In this document: piece by piece, positions 1 through 9,208 of the stretch
Layout of the letters: each line of letters opens with the position of its first letter
Numbering within the stretch: the first letter of the stretch is position 1
Program-made: the position numbers and the translations under genes
Notes under the pieces: generated by a model
Seen by the model: only the letters and a program-made list of their open reading frames with translations
Told to the model about the DNA's origin: nothing
The model's database searches: none
NCBI RefSeq assembly: GCF_001427525.1
Contig: NZ_LMGU01000001.1
Span: forward strand, 2,475,759 to 2,539,758
DNA from: Microbacterium sp. Root61
GTDB lineage: Bacteria > Actinomycetota > Actinomycetes > Actinomycetales > Microbacteriaceae
Reading direction: 5' to 3'
DNA length: 64,000 bases

Positions 1-647
1 GACTCGGCGGCGGCGTCGATGGCCGCATTGCCGGCGGCCAGCTCGCCCGGCTTCATGTAGCCCAGCGACGGCAGCCAGCCGTCGCCCTTGCGTCCCGTGA
101 GCGCGAGCATGCGCGGCTTGTAGGCACCGATCCAGATGGGCACGTCATGCGCCGGACGCGGGCCGCGCTTGGCCCCGTGCACGCGGTGGTAGCGGCCGTC
201 GGTGAAGGCGCCGCGCTTCTCGCTCGTGTCCCACAGCTCGCGGATGACGTCGATCGCCTCTTCGAGCGCGGTCACGGCCTGACCCGGAGTGAGCCGGGTG
301 CCGCCCATCGCCTCGATCGCGTCCCAGAAGCCGCCCGCGCCGAGGGCGAGGTCGAAGCGCCCGCCAGAGAGCAGGTCGAGGCTCGCGGCCGACCGTGCGA
401 TGACGGCGGGCGGGCGCAGCGGAACGTTCAGCACGTTGGGGGCGATGCGGATGCTCTCGGTCCGCGCCGCGATGAACGACATCAGTGTCCAGGTGTCGAG
501 GAACGACGGCTGGTACGGGTGGTCCTGGAAGGTGACGAGATCGAGGCCCGATGCCTCGGCCACCTGTGACAGCAGTACCGGCGCTTCAGGGTTCGCCGCT
601 CCCGGCGTGATGAATGCCCCGAATTCCAGCCGATGCCCGTAGTCCAT
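1..647 (-). CDS. LLM-class (luciferase-like) flavin-dependent oxidoreductase, C-terminus outside window
   Basis: The first 215 residues are visible, starting at an ATG (645-647 on the complement); the frame is open to the left edge. The translation shows the bacterial luciferase-like TIM-barrel pattern: an early strand (MDYGHRLEFGAFITPG), then FIAARTESIRIAPNV, RFDLALGAGGF and GDGWLPSLGY near the cut. Members use reduced FMN or F420 to oxidise or reduce small substrates in the cytoplasm; neither substrate nor cofactor can be told from this part. It is the last gene of a minus-strand run and is preceded 42 bases upstream by tag. The family call is firm, the specific reaction is unknown. Confidence 0.85.
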   Translation of the reverse strand, partial: MDYGHRLEFGAFITPGAANPEAPVLLSQVAEASGLDLVTFQDHPYQPSFLDTWTLMSFIAARTESIRIAPNVLNVPLRPPAVIARSAASLDLLSGGRFDLALGAGGFWDAIEAMGGTRLTPGQAVTALEEAIDVIRELWDTSEKRGAFTDGRYHRVHGAKRGPRPAHDVPIWIGAYKPRMLALTGRKGDGWLPSLGYMKPGELAAGNAAIDAAAE

Positions 648-689
648 GATTCATTCCAACGAATAGAAGCGCCGGATCATTCCGTACCG

Positions 690-1262
690 CTACGCGGCCC
701 GCCAGCAGCCGTGCACGTGATCGTCGACCATGCCCGCGGACTGCATCAGCGCGTACATCGTGGTGGACCCGACGAAGCGGAACCCGCGCTTGCGGAGGGC
801 CTTGCTCATGGCCTCGGACTCGAGGGTGACGGCGGGCACTTCGGCGAAGGAGGACGGGCGTGCCCGCGGCGCCGGCGCGAATGACCACATGAACTCATCG
901 AGCTCCCCAGTTGGCATCTCGAGCACGAGCTGCGCGTTCGAGATGGTCGCGAGGATCTTCGCGCGGTTGCGGATGATCCCGGCATGCGCCATCAGCCGCT
1001 CCACGTCGGTCTCGTCGTACGCGGCGACGGTGGCGGGGTCGAAGCCGGCGAACACCTCGCGGAACCGAGGGCGCTTGCGCAGGATCGTGATCCACGACAG
1101 CCCCGCCTGGAACCCCTCGAGCGCCATCTTCTCGAAGAGCTCGCGGTCGCCGTGCAGCGGCATCCCCCACTCCTCGTCGTGGTAGCGCCGGTACTCCGCG
1201 TCATCCCCCACCCATGCGCACCGCGCGACGTCATCGGGACCGAGGCGGATGTCGAGGCTCAT
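690..1262 (-). CDS. tag: DNA-3-methyladenine glycosylase I
   Basis: This 190-residue protein matches Tag, which removes 3-methyladenine from alkylated DNA as the first step of base excision repair. The zinc-snap ligands known from E. coli Tag are in place: Cys15 (CAWV) and His28 (YHDEEWG) at the N-terminus, His182 and Cys186 (HVHGC) at the C-terminus. The segment LEGFQAGLSWITIL holds the conserved Glu and aromatic residues of the base pocket. Length is as usual for the family. It lies between the truncated oxidoreductase and the DUF1611 gene, all on the minus strand, with no obvious functional link. Confidence 0.95.
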   Translation of the reverse strand: MSLDIRLGPDDVARCAWVGDDAEYRRYHDEEWGMPLHGDRELFEKMALEGFQAGLSWITILRKRPRFREVFAGFDPATVAAYDETDVERLMAHAGIIRNRAKILATISNAQLVLEMPTGELDEFMWSFAPAPRARPSSFAEVPAVTLESEAMSKALRKRGFRFVGSTTMYALMQSAGMVDDHVHGCWRAA

Positions 1263-1331
1263 GCCTCCAGGCTAGGCCGGGCGCGCGACATCCGGGGGGG
1301 TGGGGCTGCCTGACACGGGCGCGGGAGCGGC

Positions 1332-2492
1332 TCAGGCCGCAGGCAGCAGCCGCTCGGCCAGTTCCGGGAACGCGCGCAGCACCATGTCGACGAGCTCGGA
1401 CGCGGGCCGGGTCAGCGGATCGGTCACCGGAAGGTCCAGCTCGAGTCGGTGCTCGGCGATGGTCGCGGTGAGTTCGTCCGCGGTCAGGTTCTCATGGTTG
1501 ATCGTGACGCCGATGACGGTGGTGTCCGCGAACGCCTCGATGAGGGCGATCTCGCTGGCAGCGGTCGGCATCGCGACCATGGGGAAGTCGCCGAGCACCT
1601 GGCGCGCGGGCGCGTGCTGCACGATGACTCCGGCGGGCCGGCTCCCCCGCAGGATGTGCGCCGACGTGAGATAGGCCGGATGGCTCAGGGCGCCCTGACC
1701 CTCGACGATGATGATGTCCGGGTCCTCGCCCTCGAAGGCGCGCACGACCTGGTGCTCGACCTCGCCGGAGCAGAACTGGGGGACGAGCGCATCGAGGGCG
1801 ACACCGTATTTGCCGCCCTGGATCAGGGTCGTCTGGCCGGTGCCGACCATCACGGCGTTGATCCCGCGCGCGACGAGCGCCTGCACCAGGAGGGTCGAGG
1901 TGGTGCGCTTGCCGATCGCGCCGTCCGTGCCGAGCACCGCGATCCGCGGGCAGGTGACGTCGAAGATGCGGCCGGAGAAGAGGTGCAGGTCGCGCTTGGC
2001 CTTGGGCTGGCGCACATCGGTGATGGTCACACCGGCGAGCAGGGCCGCGGCGACGAACTCGGCGTCATCGTTGAGGAACTCGTGCAATCCGTTGATCACG
2101 TGCATGCCGCGGGCGATGCCATCCAGCAGCACGAGGCGCTGGGCATCGGAGAGCAGTCCATCGGCGGGCGCGACGCCGCAGATCAGGTAGTCGGGAACAT
2201 GACCGGCGTGGGCGATCGCCTCGGCGAGGTCTGTGAGGATCGGGATGCCGTTGGCCACGCCATCCAGGAACATGCCCGCATCCCGGCCGGCCTGGCGGCT
2301 GTCCAGCACGCTGAGGATCTCGTACTTCTCCGAATGCCGGACCAGACCGTTGGCGGTCTTGCCGTCCTGCTCACCGAACTGCGCCTCGCAGTAGACGATC
2401 GCGGTGGAGCCGGTGGGGAGGGCGAACGGCGCTGCCGGAGTGGCCTCACGTTCCTGCGTACTCGCGGCGGAAGAAACGGTGAACGAAGGCAT
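1332..2492 (-). CDS. DUF1611 protein, DgcN-like (putative D-glutamate N-acetyltransferase)
   Basis: A 386-residue protein. I start it at the ATG at 2490-2492 because an AGAGGA ribosome site lies just upstream; a longer in-frame start at 2648 has no such support. The N-terminal half is a Rossmann-like DUF1611_N region; the C-terminal half carries a P-loop (LGTDGAIGKRTTS, about residues 188-199) followed by VMVGTGQTTLIQGG and IIIVEGQGALSHP. Characterised DgcN proteins acetylate D-glutamate and work with the racemase DgcA in D-glutamate breakdown. No DgcA-like gene is adjacent here, so the substrate is inference. A small hairpin (CCTCTG/CAGAGG, 2499-2518) sits in the leader. Confidence 0.75.
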   Translation of the reverse strand: MPSFTVSSAASTQEREATPAAPFALPTGSTAIVYCEAQFGEQDGKTANGLVRHSEKYEILSVLDSRQAGRDAGMFLDGVANGIPILTDLAEAIAHAGHVPDYLICGVAPADGLLSDAQRLVLLDGIARGMHVINGLHEFLNDDAEFVAAALLAGVTITDVRQPKAKRDLHLFSGRIFDVTCPRIAVLGTDGAIGKRTTSTLLVQALVARGINAVMVGTGQTTLIQGGKYGVALDALVPQFCSGEVEHQVVRAFEGEDPDIIIVEGQGALSHPAYLTSAHILRGSRPAGVIVQHAPARQVLGDFPMVAMPTAASEIALIEAFADTTVIGVTINHENLTADELTATIAEHRLELDLPVTDPLTRPASELVDMVLRAFPELAERLLPAA

Positions 2493-2671
2493 GAGGTTCC
2501 TCTGAGAAGTCCCAGAGGAGGCGACGGGATCGTGGCCGGGCGACAGTGCCCAACGGTCAACGAGTGATCTGCCCTGAGTGGCGGCAAGAGTGCCGACATC
2601 TCGACAGTAGCCCGCCAACCTGTGAAGCGTCCGGCGCCGCCGTGCCACGCGTCACCCCACCCCAAGTACCG

Positions 2672-2738
2672 CGAGACTGCACCTGAGCCTCCAGACGTTG
2701 GGTATTACCCGCAGTCTGGAGGCTCCGTTGCAGTCTCG
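2672..2738. repeat. Large near-perfect palindrome (nested hairpin)
   Basis: A 67-base inverted repeat lies between two minus-strand genes. From outside in: 10 paired bases (2672-2681 with 2729-2738), a 3x3 internal mismatch, 12 paired bases (2685-2696 with 2714-2725), and a loop that itself contains GGGT-ATT-ACCC. It sits 33 bases past the stop of the acyl-CoA oxidase gene and may end its transcript, but it is far longer than a usual terminator and has no T tract. A REP-like or MITE-like element is the other reading. Confidence 0.75.
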
Positions 2739-2771
2739 GTGGAAAGAAGCGAGAGCGACGGATGCCGCGGG

Positions 2772-4877
2772 CTACTTCTTCTTGAGCGACTTCTCCGAGA
2801 CCGGGGCCTCGCCGGACGCGGCGAGCGCGTCGAAGTACGCACGGGCCTCGTCCTGCCGGGCCTGCTCCGCGCCGGAGGCGATGGGGGCGCGCACGTGCTC
2901 GGGCTCGTAGCCGAATGCATCGACCAGGTCGACGGCGTGCGGGCGCAGGCGCGCGCAGAGACGGTCGATGTACGACGAGACCGCGGCCGCGCGCTGGGTG
3001 GAGAGACGCCCGTTGATGATGTGCCAAGCGAGGTGCTTCTCGATGAGCCCCAGCCCGAACAGGTCGCGCAGCCAGGTCAGGACGTTCTTCGTACCCTCGT
3101 CGGTGGTCGCGTTCACGGCGTCCGTGAAGGCCTCCCACTGCAGCAGCTCGCCGTGGGCGCGGGCCGCCTCGATGAGCTCGGCCTGGTTGGCGTTGAACAG
3201 CGCCGCAGCCTCGGCCTTGGAGAGCTTGGCCGCGGGGCGCAGGCGTCCGGCGATGTCGGCCACCATCTGCTGCACGCGCCCGGCGAGCAGATCGTGCTGC
3301 TGGTCGGCGCGGAGGCCCCGCTCGACCGAGCGCGCGGTCGAACCGAGGTCGCCGACCGCCTGGCCGAGCTGACGCAGGCCCGCGCCGTGGAAGACCTTTC
3401 CGGCGGTCTGGCCGACGGCGAACTTGGCCAGGGTCGCGGCATCCGCGCCCTTGAACTGCTTGGCGTAGTCCGACAGCAGTCGCTTGCCGACGAGCTGGAG
3501 CAGCACGTTGTTGTCGCCCTCGAACGTGACGTAGACGTCGAGGTCGGCGCGGAGTCCGACCAGGCGGTTCTCGAACAGGAAGCCGGAGCCGCCGCAGGCC
3601 TCGCGGGCCTCCTGCAGGGTGTCCAGCGCATGCCAGGTGGAGAGCGGCTTGAGCGCGGCTGCGAGCGTCTCGAGATCCTCACGGTCGGCATCCGTATCGG
3701 CGGCTCCGCTGAAGACCGAGTCGAACTTCACCAGGAACTCGTCGTGGGCGAAGATCGACGCGTAGGTCGTGGCGAGGCGGGTGAAGAGGCGGCGCTGGTG
3801 CTTGCCGTAGTCCAGCAGCACGACCTCGTCGGTGCCGGCGCCCGAGTCGAACTGGCGGCGCTGGCTGCCGTACGTGATCGCGATGTACAGGGCGAGGGCG
3901 GAGGCCCAGGATGCCGCGCCGTCGAGCGAGACGCGCCCCTGCACGAGGGTGCCGAGCATGGTGAAGAACCGGCGACCCGGACTCGAGATGTGACTCGAGT
4001 ACGTGCCGTCCGCGGCCACGTCGCCGTACTTGTTGAGGAGGTTCGTGCGCGGGACGCGGACGTGGTCGAAGTGCAGCCGACCGTTGTCGATCCCGTTCAG
4101 GCCGCCCTTCAGGCCGTCATCCTCTCCGCCGATACCCGGCAGGAAGTCACCGTTCTCATCGCGCAGCGGCACGTAGAAGCAGTGCACGCCGTGGTTGACG
4201 CCGTTGGTGATGAGCTGGGCGAACACGGTCGCCGCGATGCCGTGCAGCGCCGCGTTGCCGAGGTAGTCCTTCCAGGCGCCGCGGAACGGCGTGTGGATGA
4301 CGAACTCCTCGGTCTCGGGGTCGTACGTGGCGGTCGTGCCGACGGCCGCGACATCCGATCCATGTCCGGTCTCGGTCATCGCGAACGCGCCGGGGATCTC
4401 GAGCGACATGATGCCGGGGAGCCACATGTCGTGGTGCTCCTTCGTGCCCAGCTGCTGCACGGCCGAGCCGAACAGTCCCCACTGCACGCCGGCCTTGATC
4501 TGCAGGCTCGGGTCGGCGGCGACGAGCTCGACGAACCCGGCGATGTTCGCGCCGTTGTTCTCCTGGCCGCCGTACTCCTTCGGGAAGGCCCGGTGCACGG
4601 CGCCGTTCTCCACGAGCAGGTGCAGCTGCGAGAGCACGCGCTCGCGGTGATCCTGCATCGACAGTCCGTCCACGCGCCAGAACGCGGGGTCCTTGATCAT
4701 CTCGCGGGCTTCGCGGCGGGTGTCGGCCCACGTGCCCAGCAGCGTGTCCGTCAGGCCGGCGACATCGATGCGGGGTTCGGATGCCTCGGCGGCGCTGTGC
4801 GGCGCGGTCGCAGCGCCTCCGGCGGGGGTGCGCTTGCTGGTGGCGGGCTTCTCGGAGCGAACGACGGCGTCAGCCAT
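2772..4877 (-). CDS. Acyl-CoA oxidase-like acyl-CoA dehydrogenase family protein
   Basis: A 701-residue enzyme, much longer than the usual 380-400-residue acyl-CoA dehydrogenases and in the size range of acyl-CoA oxidases. Start at the ATG at 4875-4877, preceded by GAAAGG. It shows the oxidase-type flavin region (TETGHGSDVAAVGTTATYD), GLNGIDNGRLHFDHVRVPR, then QGRVSLDGAA, and the late CGGSGFLFENRL ... VTFEGDNNVLLQ block where the oxidase catalytic Glu lies. It should carry out the first, FAD-dependent step of fatty acyl-CoA beta-oxidation; whether electrons go to oxygen or to ETF cannot be read. A 13-base palindrome lies 62 bases upstream of the start. The basic, Ala-rich N-terminus (about 35 residues) has no assigned role. 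Confidence 0.88.
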   Translation of the reverse strand: MADAVVRSEKPATSKRTPAGGAATAPHSAAEASEPRIDVAGLTDTLLGTWADTRREAREMIKDPAFWRVDGLSMQDHRERVLSQLHLLVENGAVHRAFPKEYGGQENNGANIAGFVELVAADPSLQIKAGVQWGLFGSAVQQLGTKEHHDMWLPGIMSLEIPGAFAMTETGHGSDVAAVGTTATYDPETEEFVIHTPFRGAWKDYLGNAALHGIAATVFAQLITNGVNHGVHCFYVPLRDENGDFLPGIGGEDDGLKGGLNGIDNGRLHFDHVRVPRTNLLNKYGDVAADGTYSSHISSPGRRFFTMLGTLVQGRVSLDGAASWASALALYIAITYGSQRRQFDSGAGTDEVVLLDYGKHQRRLFTRLATTYASIFAHDEFLVKFDSVFSGAADTDADREDLETLAAALKPLSTWHALDTLQEAREACGGSGFLFENRLVGLRADLDVYVTFEGDNNVLLQLVGKRLLSDYAKQFKGADAATLAKFAVGQTAGKVFHGAGLRQLGQAVGDLGSTARSVERGLRADQQHDLLAGRVQQMVADIAGRLRPAAKLSKAEAAALFNANQAELIEAARAHGELLQWEAFTDAVNATTDEGTKNVLTWLRDLFGLGLIEKHLAWHIINGRLSTQRAAAVSSYIDRLCARLRPHAVDLVDAFGYEPEHVRAPIASGAEQARQDEARAYFDALAASGEAPVSEKSLKKK

Positions 4878-4938
4878 GTCGGACCTTTCGTCATGGGAAG
4901 GGAAGACAATTCGACGGTAGGACTCCGACAACAACCGA

Positions 4939-4951
4939 CCAACCTGGTTGG
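4939..4951. promoter_or_regulatory. Palindrome upstream of the acyl-CoA oxidase gene, candidate operator
   Basis: The sequence CCAACC-T-GGTTGG is a perfect 13-base inverted repeat about 62 bases upstream of the oxidase start, in the 150-base gap after fhs. Position and size fit a repressor site (TetR or GntR type), but no regulator gene is adjacent, so the partner is unknown. Confidence 0.4.
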
Positions 4952-5027
4952 GTGATACCTCCAATGAGATACGACGGCGTGGCCCACGCGGGTTGTGCGC
5001 TCCCCACACTCCACGGCGCGGGGCGGG

Positions 5028-6701
5028 TCAGAACAGCCCCACGATCCGCCCGTCGTCGTCGACATCGATGGTGTGCGCGGCGGGGGTGACCGGCAGCCCG
5101 GGCATCGTCATGATGTCGCCGCAGACCATCACCACGAACCCCGCACCGGCCGCGAGCCGCACCTCGCGGATGTCGACCACATGGCCGTCCGGGGCGCCGC
5201 GCAGCTTCGCGTCCGTCGAGAACGAGTACTGCGTCTTCGCGACGCACACCGGGAACCGGCCGTAGCCCTCCTCCTGCAGTCGGCGGATCTGTGTGCGCAC
5301 GGCGGTGCTGGCGGTGATGTCGGATGCCCCGTACACGTGCGTCGCGATGGTGCGCATCTTCTCCCAGAGGGTCGCCTCGTCGGGGTAGGTGAAGCGCAGC
5401 TCCGATGGCTCGTCGCACAGCCGCACGACCTCGTGGGCGAGCTCCTCCGCTCCGGAGCCGCCCTTCGCGAAGTGCCGTGCCACGATCGCCTTGGCGCCGG
5501 CGCGCTCAGTCGCCGCGACCAGCGCGGCGACTTCGGCATCCGTGTCCTCCGCGCGGTGGTTGATCGCGACCACTGCGGGCAGTCCCCACGTCTCGCGCAC
5601 GGTGTCGAGGTGGCGCACGAGATTGACGGTGCCGCGCTCGAGGGCCGCGACATCCTCCGTCGCCAGATCCGCCACGTCCACGCCGCCGTGGTACTTCATC
5701 GCCCGCACGGTCGCGACGATCACCGCCGCCGACGGGCGCAGGCCCGTGGAGCGGCACAGGATGTCGACGAACTTCTCTGCACCGAGGTCGGCGCCGAACC
5801 CGGCCTCGGTTACGACGATGTCGGCCAAGTGGAGGGCCGAGCTCGTCGCGATCACGGAGTTGCAGCCGTGCGCGATGTTGGCGAACGGGCCCCCGTGCAC
5901 GAACGCGGGCGTGTTCTCCATGGTCTGGACCAGGTTGGGCGCGAGCGCATCGCGCAGCACCGCCGTCATGGCGCCGTGCGCCTGGAGATCGCTCGCACGC
6001 ACCGGGGCGCGGTCGCGCGTGTACCCGACGACGATCTCGCCGAGCCGCTGCTTGAGGTCGGCGATGCTGGTGGCGAGGCAGAAGATCGCCATCACCTCGC
6101 TGGCCACCACGATGTCGAACCCCGACTCGCGCGGGTAGCCGTTGCCGGGTCCACCGAGCCCGACGACGACATCGCGGAGGGCGCGGTCGTTCACGTCGAG
6201 CACGCGTCGCCACGTGATGCGCCGCACATCGATGCCGAGCGCGTTGCCGTGGTGGATGTGGTTGTCGATCAGCGAGGCGAGGAGGTTCGTCGCGACGGCG
6301 ATCGCGGAGAAGTCGCCGGTGAAGTGCAGGTTGATGTCCTCCATCGGCACCACCTGGGCATAGCCGCCGCCGGCCGCGCCACCCTTCATCCCGAAGACCG
6401 GGCCGAGGGCGGGTTCGCGCAGGCAGATCATCGCGCGCTGCCCGATGCGCGTGAGCGCGTCGCCGAGGCCGACGGTGGTGGTCGTCTTCCCCTCGCCGGC
6501 CGGCGTCGGGGAGACCGCCGTGACCAGCACGAGCCTGCCCTGCGGTCTATCCCGCAGCGTGCTGAGGAACGGCAGCGCCACTTTCGCCTTGTGCCGCCCG
6601 TACGGCTCCAGGCTGTCGTCCGGGATGCCCAGTCGTGCCGCGATCTCCCCGATCGGGAGCATCCGCGCCTGCTGGGCGATTTCGATGTTGGTCGGCGTCA
6701 T
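5028..6701 (-). CDS. fhs: Formate--tetrahydrofolate ligase
   Basis: A 557-residue protein of normal family length. It makes 10-formyl-THF from formate, THF and ATP, feeding purine synthesis and formyl-Met. The P-loop [19 protein letters not shown] lies at about residues 65-83. Other family blocks are [29 protein letters not shown], the [14 protein letters not shown] segment and [10 protein letters not shown] at the C-terminus. The ATG at 6699-6701 follows GAGGA. It is 90 bases downstream of gluconokinase and may share its transcript; the purine genes purM and purF are in the same window but 51 kb away. Confidence 0.97.
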   Translation of the reverse strand: MTPTNIEIAQQARMLPIGEIAARLGIPDDSLEPYGRHKAKVALPFLSTLRDRPQGRLVLVTAVSPTPAGEGKTTTTVGLGDALTRIGQRAMICLREPALGPVFGMKGGAAGGGYAQVVPMEDINLHFTGDFSAIAVATNLLASLIDNHIHHGNALGIDVRRITWRRVLDVNDRALRDVVVGLGGPGNGYPRESGFDIVVASEVMAIFCLATSIADLKQRLGEIVVGYTRDRAPVRASDLQAHGAMTAVLRDALAPNLVQTMENTPAFVHGGPFANIAHGCNSVIATSSALHLADIVVTEAGFGADLGAEKFVDILCRSTGLRPSAAVIVATVRAMKYHGGVDVADLATEDVAALERGTVNLVRHLDTVRETWGLPAVVAINHRAEDTDAEVAALVAATERAGAKAIVARHFAKGGSGAEELAHEVVRLCDEPSELRFTYPDEATLWEKMRTIATHVYGASDITASTAVRTQIRRLQEEGYGRFPVCVAKTQYSFSTDAKLRGAPDGHVVDIREVRLAAGAGFVVMVCGDIMTMPGLPVTPAAHTIDVDDDGRIVGLF

Positions 6702-6791
6702 CGTCGATCCTCGTCGTCTCTCGGCCCCTCGTCGGACCGTGCTGGTCAGACTACGACGACGGCGGCCTCGGGCGCACGAGACGTGCGGGGA

Positions 6792-7316
6792 TCAGTGGAG
6801 GCGGGTCGCCAACCACCTGCGGGCCGTCTCGGCGATCTCGGCGACCGACGCCGTGACGTCGATGACGACCCCCGCCTCGTCCGGACCCAGCGGCTCGAGC
6901 GTCGCCAATTGCGATCGCAGCAGTGTCGGCGGCATGAAGTGGCCCGTACGGGCGGCGGCGCGCGCGGTCAGCAGCTCGGCCGACCCCGTGAGATGCACGA
7001 AGGTGATCGCCGGCTCGCCGGCCCGGAGGCGGTCACGGTAGCGGCGGCGCAGCGCCGAGCACGCCACCACGATTCCCTCGGCACGGCGCCCCTCGGCCAA
7101 GCGAGCCGCGACCGCATCCAGCCACGGCGCACGATCGTCGTCATCGAGCGGCCGACCCTGCTCCATCTTGGCGATATTGGCAGGCGGATGCAGCGAATCA
7201 GCGTCGACGAACGGTACCACCAGGGCATCGGCGAGCGCCGACGCGACGGACGACTTGCCTACGGCGGAGACGCCCATCACCACGACGACGATGCCTTCAG
7301 GTGGGGTAGCACTCAC
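6792..7316 (-). CDS. gntK: Gluconokinase
   Basis: A 174-residue kinase that phosphorylates gluconate to 6-phosphogluconate. The start is taken as the GTG at 7314-7316 because the family begins a few residues before the Walker A motif (GVSAVGKS, residues 15-22); a longer frame adds 34 Arg-rich residues with no similarity. Further family marks are FVDADSLHPPANIAKM, the GRPLDDDDRAPWL segment and TGHFMPPTLLRSQLATLE. Length is normal. No gluconate permease is adjacent; the gene lies between the terminator of the GH3 operon and fhs. Confidence 0.93.
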   Translation of the reverse strand: MSATPPEGIVVVVMGVSAVGKSSVASALADALVVPFVDADSLHPPANIAKMEQGRPLDDDDRAPWLDAVAARLAEGRRAEGIVVACSALRRRYRDRLRAGEPAITFVHLTGSAELLTARAAARTGHFMPPTLLRSQLATLEPLGPDEAGVVIDVTASVAEIAETARRWLATRLH

Positions 7317-7383
7317 GATCCCATCATCCCGGGTTCCGCCGGGTGCGGCGGGCAACCGACGCCGACAGCCCCGACCAACGCGA

Positions 7384-7415
7384 AGGAGGGCGGACCGTTG
7401 CCGGTCCGCCCTCCT
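7384..7415 (-). terminator. Rho-independent type terminator after the GH3 gene
   Basis: A 14-base perfect stem (7384-7397 with 7402-7415, core GGGCGGACCG/CGGTCCGCCC) with a four-base loop lies 13 bases past the GH3 stop codon. No T tract follows, as is common in high-GC actinobacteria. It separates the GH3/MFS operon from gntK. Confidence 0.8.
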
Positions 7416-7427
7416 CACGTGCGATGG

Positions 7428-9206
7428 TTACAGGCTGAGCCCGTGACCGAAGCGGAACAGCGGGTCTGCCGTGTCGAACGGCACGTCGGGACGGGATGCC
7501 TCGACCGCGGCCATCGAGCGTGGCAGGTCGAACGGCAGGCGGCCCTTCGGCGCGGCGGCGCCGGTCAGCACGTCCAGGAGACCGGCGGCGCTGACGCCCC
7601 AGTTTCCCGTGACGGCGGCCGCGGCATCCGTGATCGGCTCGAGGATCGCGGGGCGGTCCAGCAGCACGTCGACGACCGTCGGAACGGCGGCGGCGATCTC
7701 GCGGACGTGCGCGATGACTTCTTCGGAGAAGTCGAGCGATCCCGCGTGGAAGAAGTTCTCGAACATCGTCTCGCGCACCTCGAACGGCGCCTGCAGGCGC
7801 AGCACGGCGATGTCGGCATCGGCCGGGTTGTCCACGACCTCGCCGAACTCCGCCGCCACCTCGGGGGCGATGCCCTCGACGTAGAGCTTCACTCCGCGGG
7901 CGAACGGGAGAGCGCCGTCGTTCGTGATGACGGTGATCGATGCGCGCTGCGCGGCGTCGCCGGCGGCACGGAATTCGGCGTTGCCGACGATCTCGTTGGC
8001 GGCATCCGCGTCGACGTAGGGGTTCTCGAACAGTCCGAGCGCGAACTTCTCCCGCAGGATGCGACGTGCGGAGACATCGAGGCGGTCCTCGGTCACCTCA
8101 CCGGTGGACACGAGGTCCAGCAGCATCTCGGGGCACGCCTCGCCACCGAACTGGTCGGCTCCCGCATCCAGGATCTTCTTCATGCGGTCACGCGGCGCGA
8201 GGCCTTCGACGCCCCACGCGCGGGCCGGGAACGCCTGGCCGAAGATCTCGGCGTCGTTGATCAGGCCCCAGTCGGTGCAGACCACGCCGTCGAAGCCGTA
8301 GCGCTCGCGCAGGAGGCCGGTGATGACCGACTTGTTGAAGCCGAAGCCGACCTCTTCGTACTCGGTGCCGACCGGCATGCCGTAGTACGGCATGATCTGG
8401 CGGGTGCCCGCCTCGAAGGCGGCCTCGAAGGGCTTGAGGTGCAGCTCGAACTGTCCACCGGGGTAGACCTGCTCGCGGCCGTAGGCGAAGTGCGGGTCTT
8501 CGCCGTCCTTCTGCGGGCCGCCGCCGGGGAAGTGCTTGGTCATGGTCGAGACCGAGCCGACACCGAAGGACTCGCCCTGGAACCCGCGGATGTACGCGGC
8601 GCCGAGGCGACCGGACAGGTCCGCGTCCTCACCGAACGTCGCGGTGCCGCGCGCCCAGCGGGGGTCGGACGCGAGGTCGACCTGCGGGTGCAGCGCGACA
8701 CGCAGCCCGACGGCGGTGTACTCCTGACGGGCGATGTCGGCGAAGCGCTCGACGACGGCCTCGTCGCCGATCGCGGCGAGTCCCATCGTCTCGGGCCACT
8801 GCGAGAACGGGCCGGCCATGATCGCGGCGCCCGGGTTCTCGCTGAACGAGTGACGCGGGTCGGTCGAGAGCGTCACTGGAATGCCCAGACGAGTGGATGC
8901 CGCGAGCTTCTGCACGGCGTTCTGCCATGCCGCGATCTCGCCACCGCGGGGAGCCGCACCCAGCAGGTTGAAGTGCGTCATGAGGCGCTGCTCGACGAAG
9001 TCGACCGCGGACGGCGAGGCGAAGACCGGGTTCGGCTGGTCGAGCTCGCCGATGGCGATCATCGTGTGGAAGAACAGGCCGGCCTTCTCTTCGAGCGTCA
9101 TCTCGCCGAGCAGCAGCTCGACGCGCTCGTCGATGGGCAGGCTCGCGTCGAGCCAGGGGCGGTCTGCGATTGCCGCGGCATCCTGGTTGATGGTGGTGTC
9201 GGTCAT
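7428..9206 (-). CDS. Glycoside hydrolase family 3 protein (beta-glucosidase-like)
   Basis: A 592-residue GH3 enzyme. The N-terminal barrel runs to about residue 370, with PRHSFSENPGA, DPRWARGTATFGED, KHFPGGG (from residue 224) and the nucleophile Asp312 in VCTDWGL; the GH3_C alpha/beta domain follows. There is no signal peptide, so it should act in the cytoplasm on an imported beta-glucoside or oligosaccharide. The ATG at 9204-9206 starts two bases after the stop of the upstream MFS gene, suggesting translational coupling. It is shorter than the typical 750-residue BglX because the fibronectin-like C-terminal domain is missing. The exact sugar is not decided by the sequence. Confidence 0.93.
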   Translation of the reverse strand: MTDTTINQDAAAIADRPWLDASLPIDERVELLLGEMTLEEKAGLFFHTMIAIGELDQPNPVFASPSAVDFVEQRLMTHFNLLGAAPRGGEIAAWQNAVQKLAASTRLGIPVTLSTDPRHSFSENPGAAIMAGPFSQWPETMGLAAIGDEAVVERFADIARQEYTAVGLRVALHPQVDLASDPRWARGTATFGEDADLSGRLGAAYIRGFQGESFGVGSVSTMTKHFPGGGPQKDGEDPHFAYGREQVYPGGQFELHLKPFEAAFEAGTRQIMPYYGMPVGTEYEEVGFGFNKSVITGLLRERYGFDGVVCTDWGLINDAEIFGQAFPARAWGVEGLAPRDRMKKILDAGADQFGGEACPEMLLDLVSTGEVTEDRLDVSARRILREKFALGLFENPYVDADAANEIVGNAEFRAAGDAAQRASITVITNDGALPFARGVKLYVEGIAPEVAAEFGEVVDNPADADIAVLRLQAPFEVRETMFENFFHAGSLDFSEEVIAHVREIAAAVPTVVDVLLDRPAILEPITDAAAAVTGNWGVSAAGLLDVLTGAAAPKGRLPFDLPRSMAAVEASRPDVPFDTADPLFRFGHGLSL

Positions 9207-9208
9207 GA

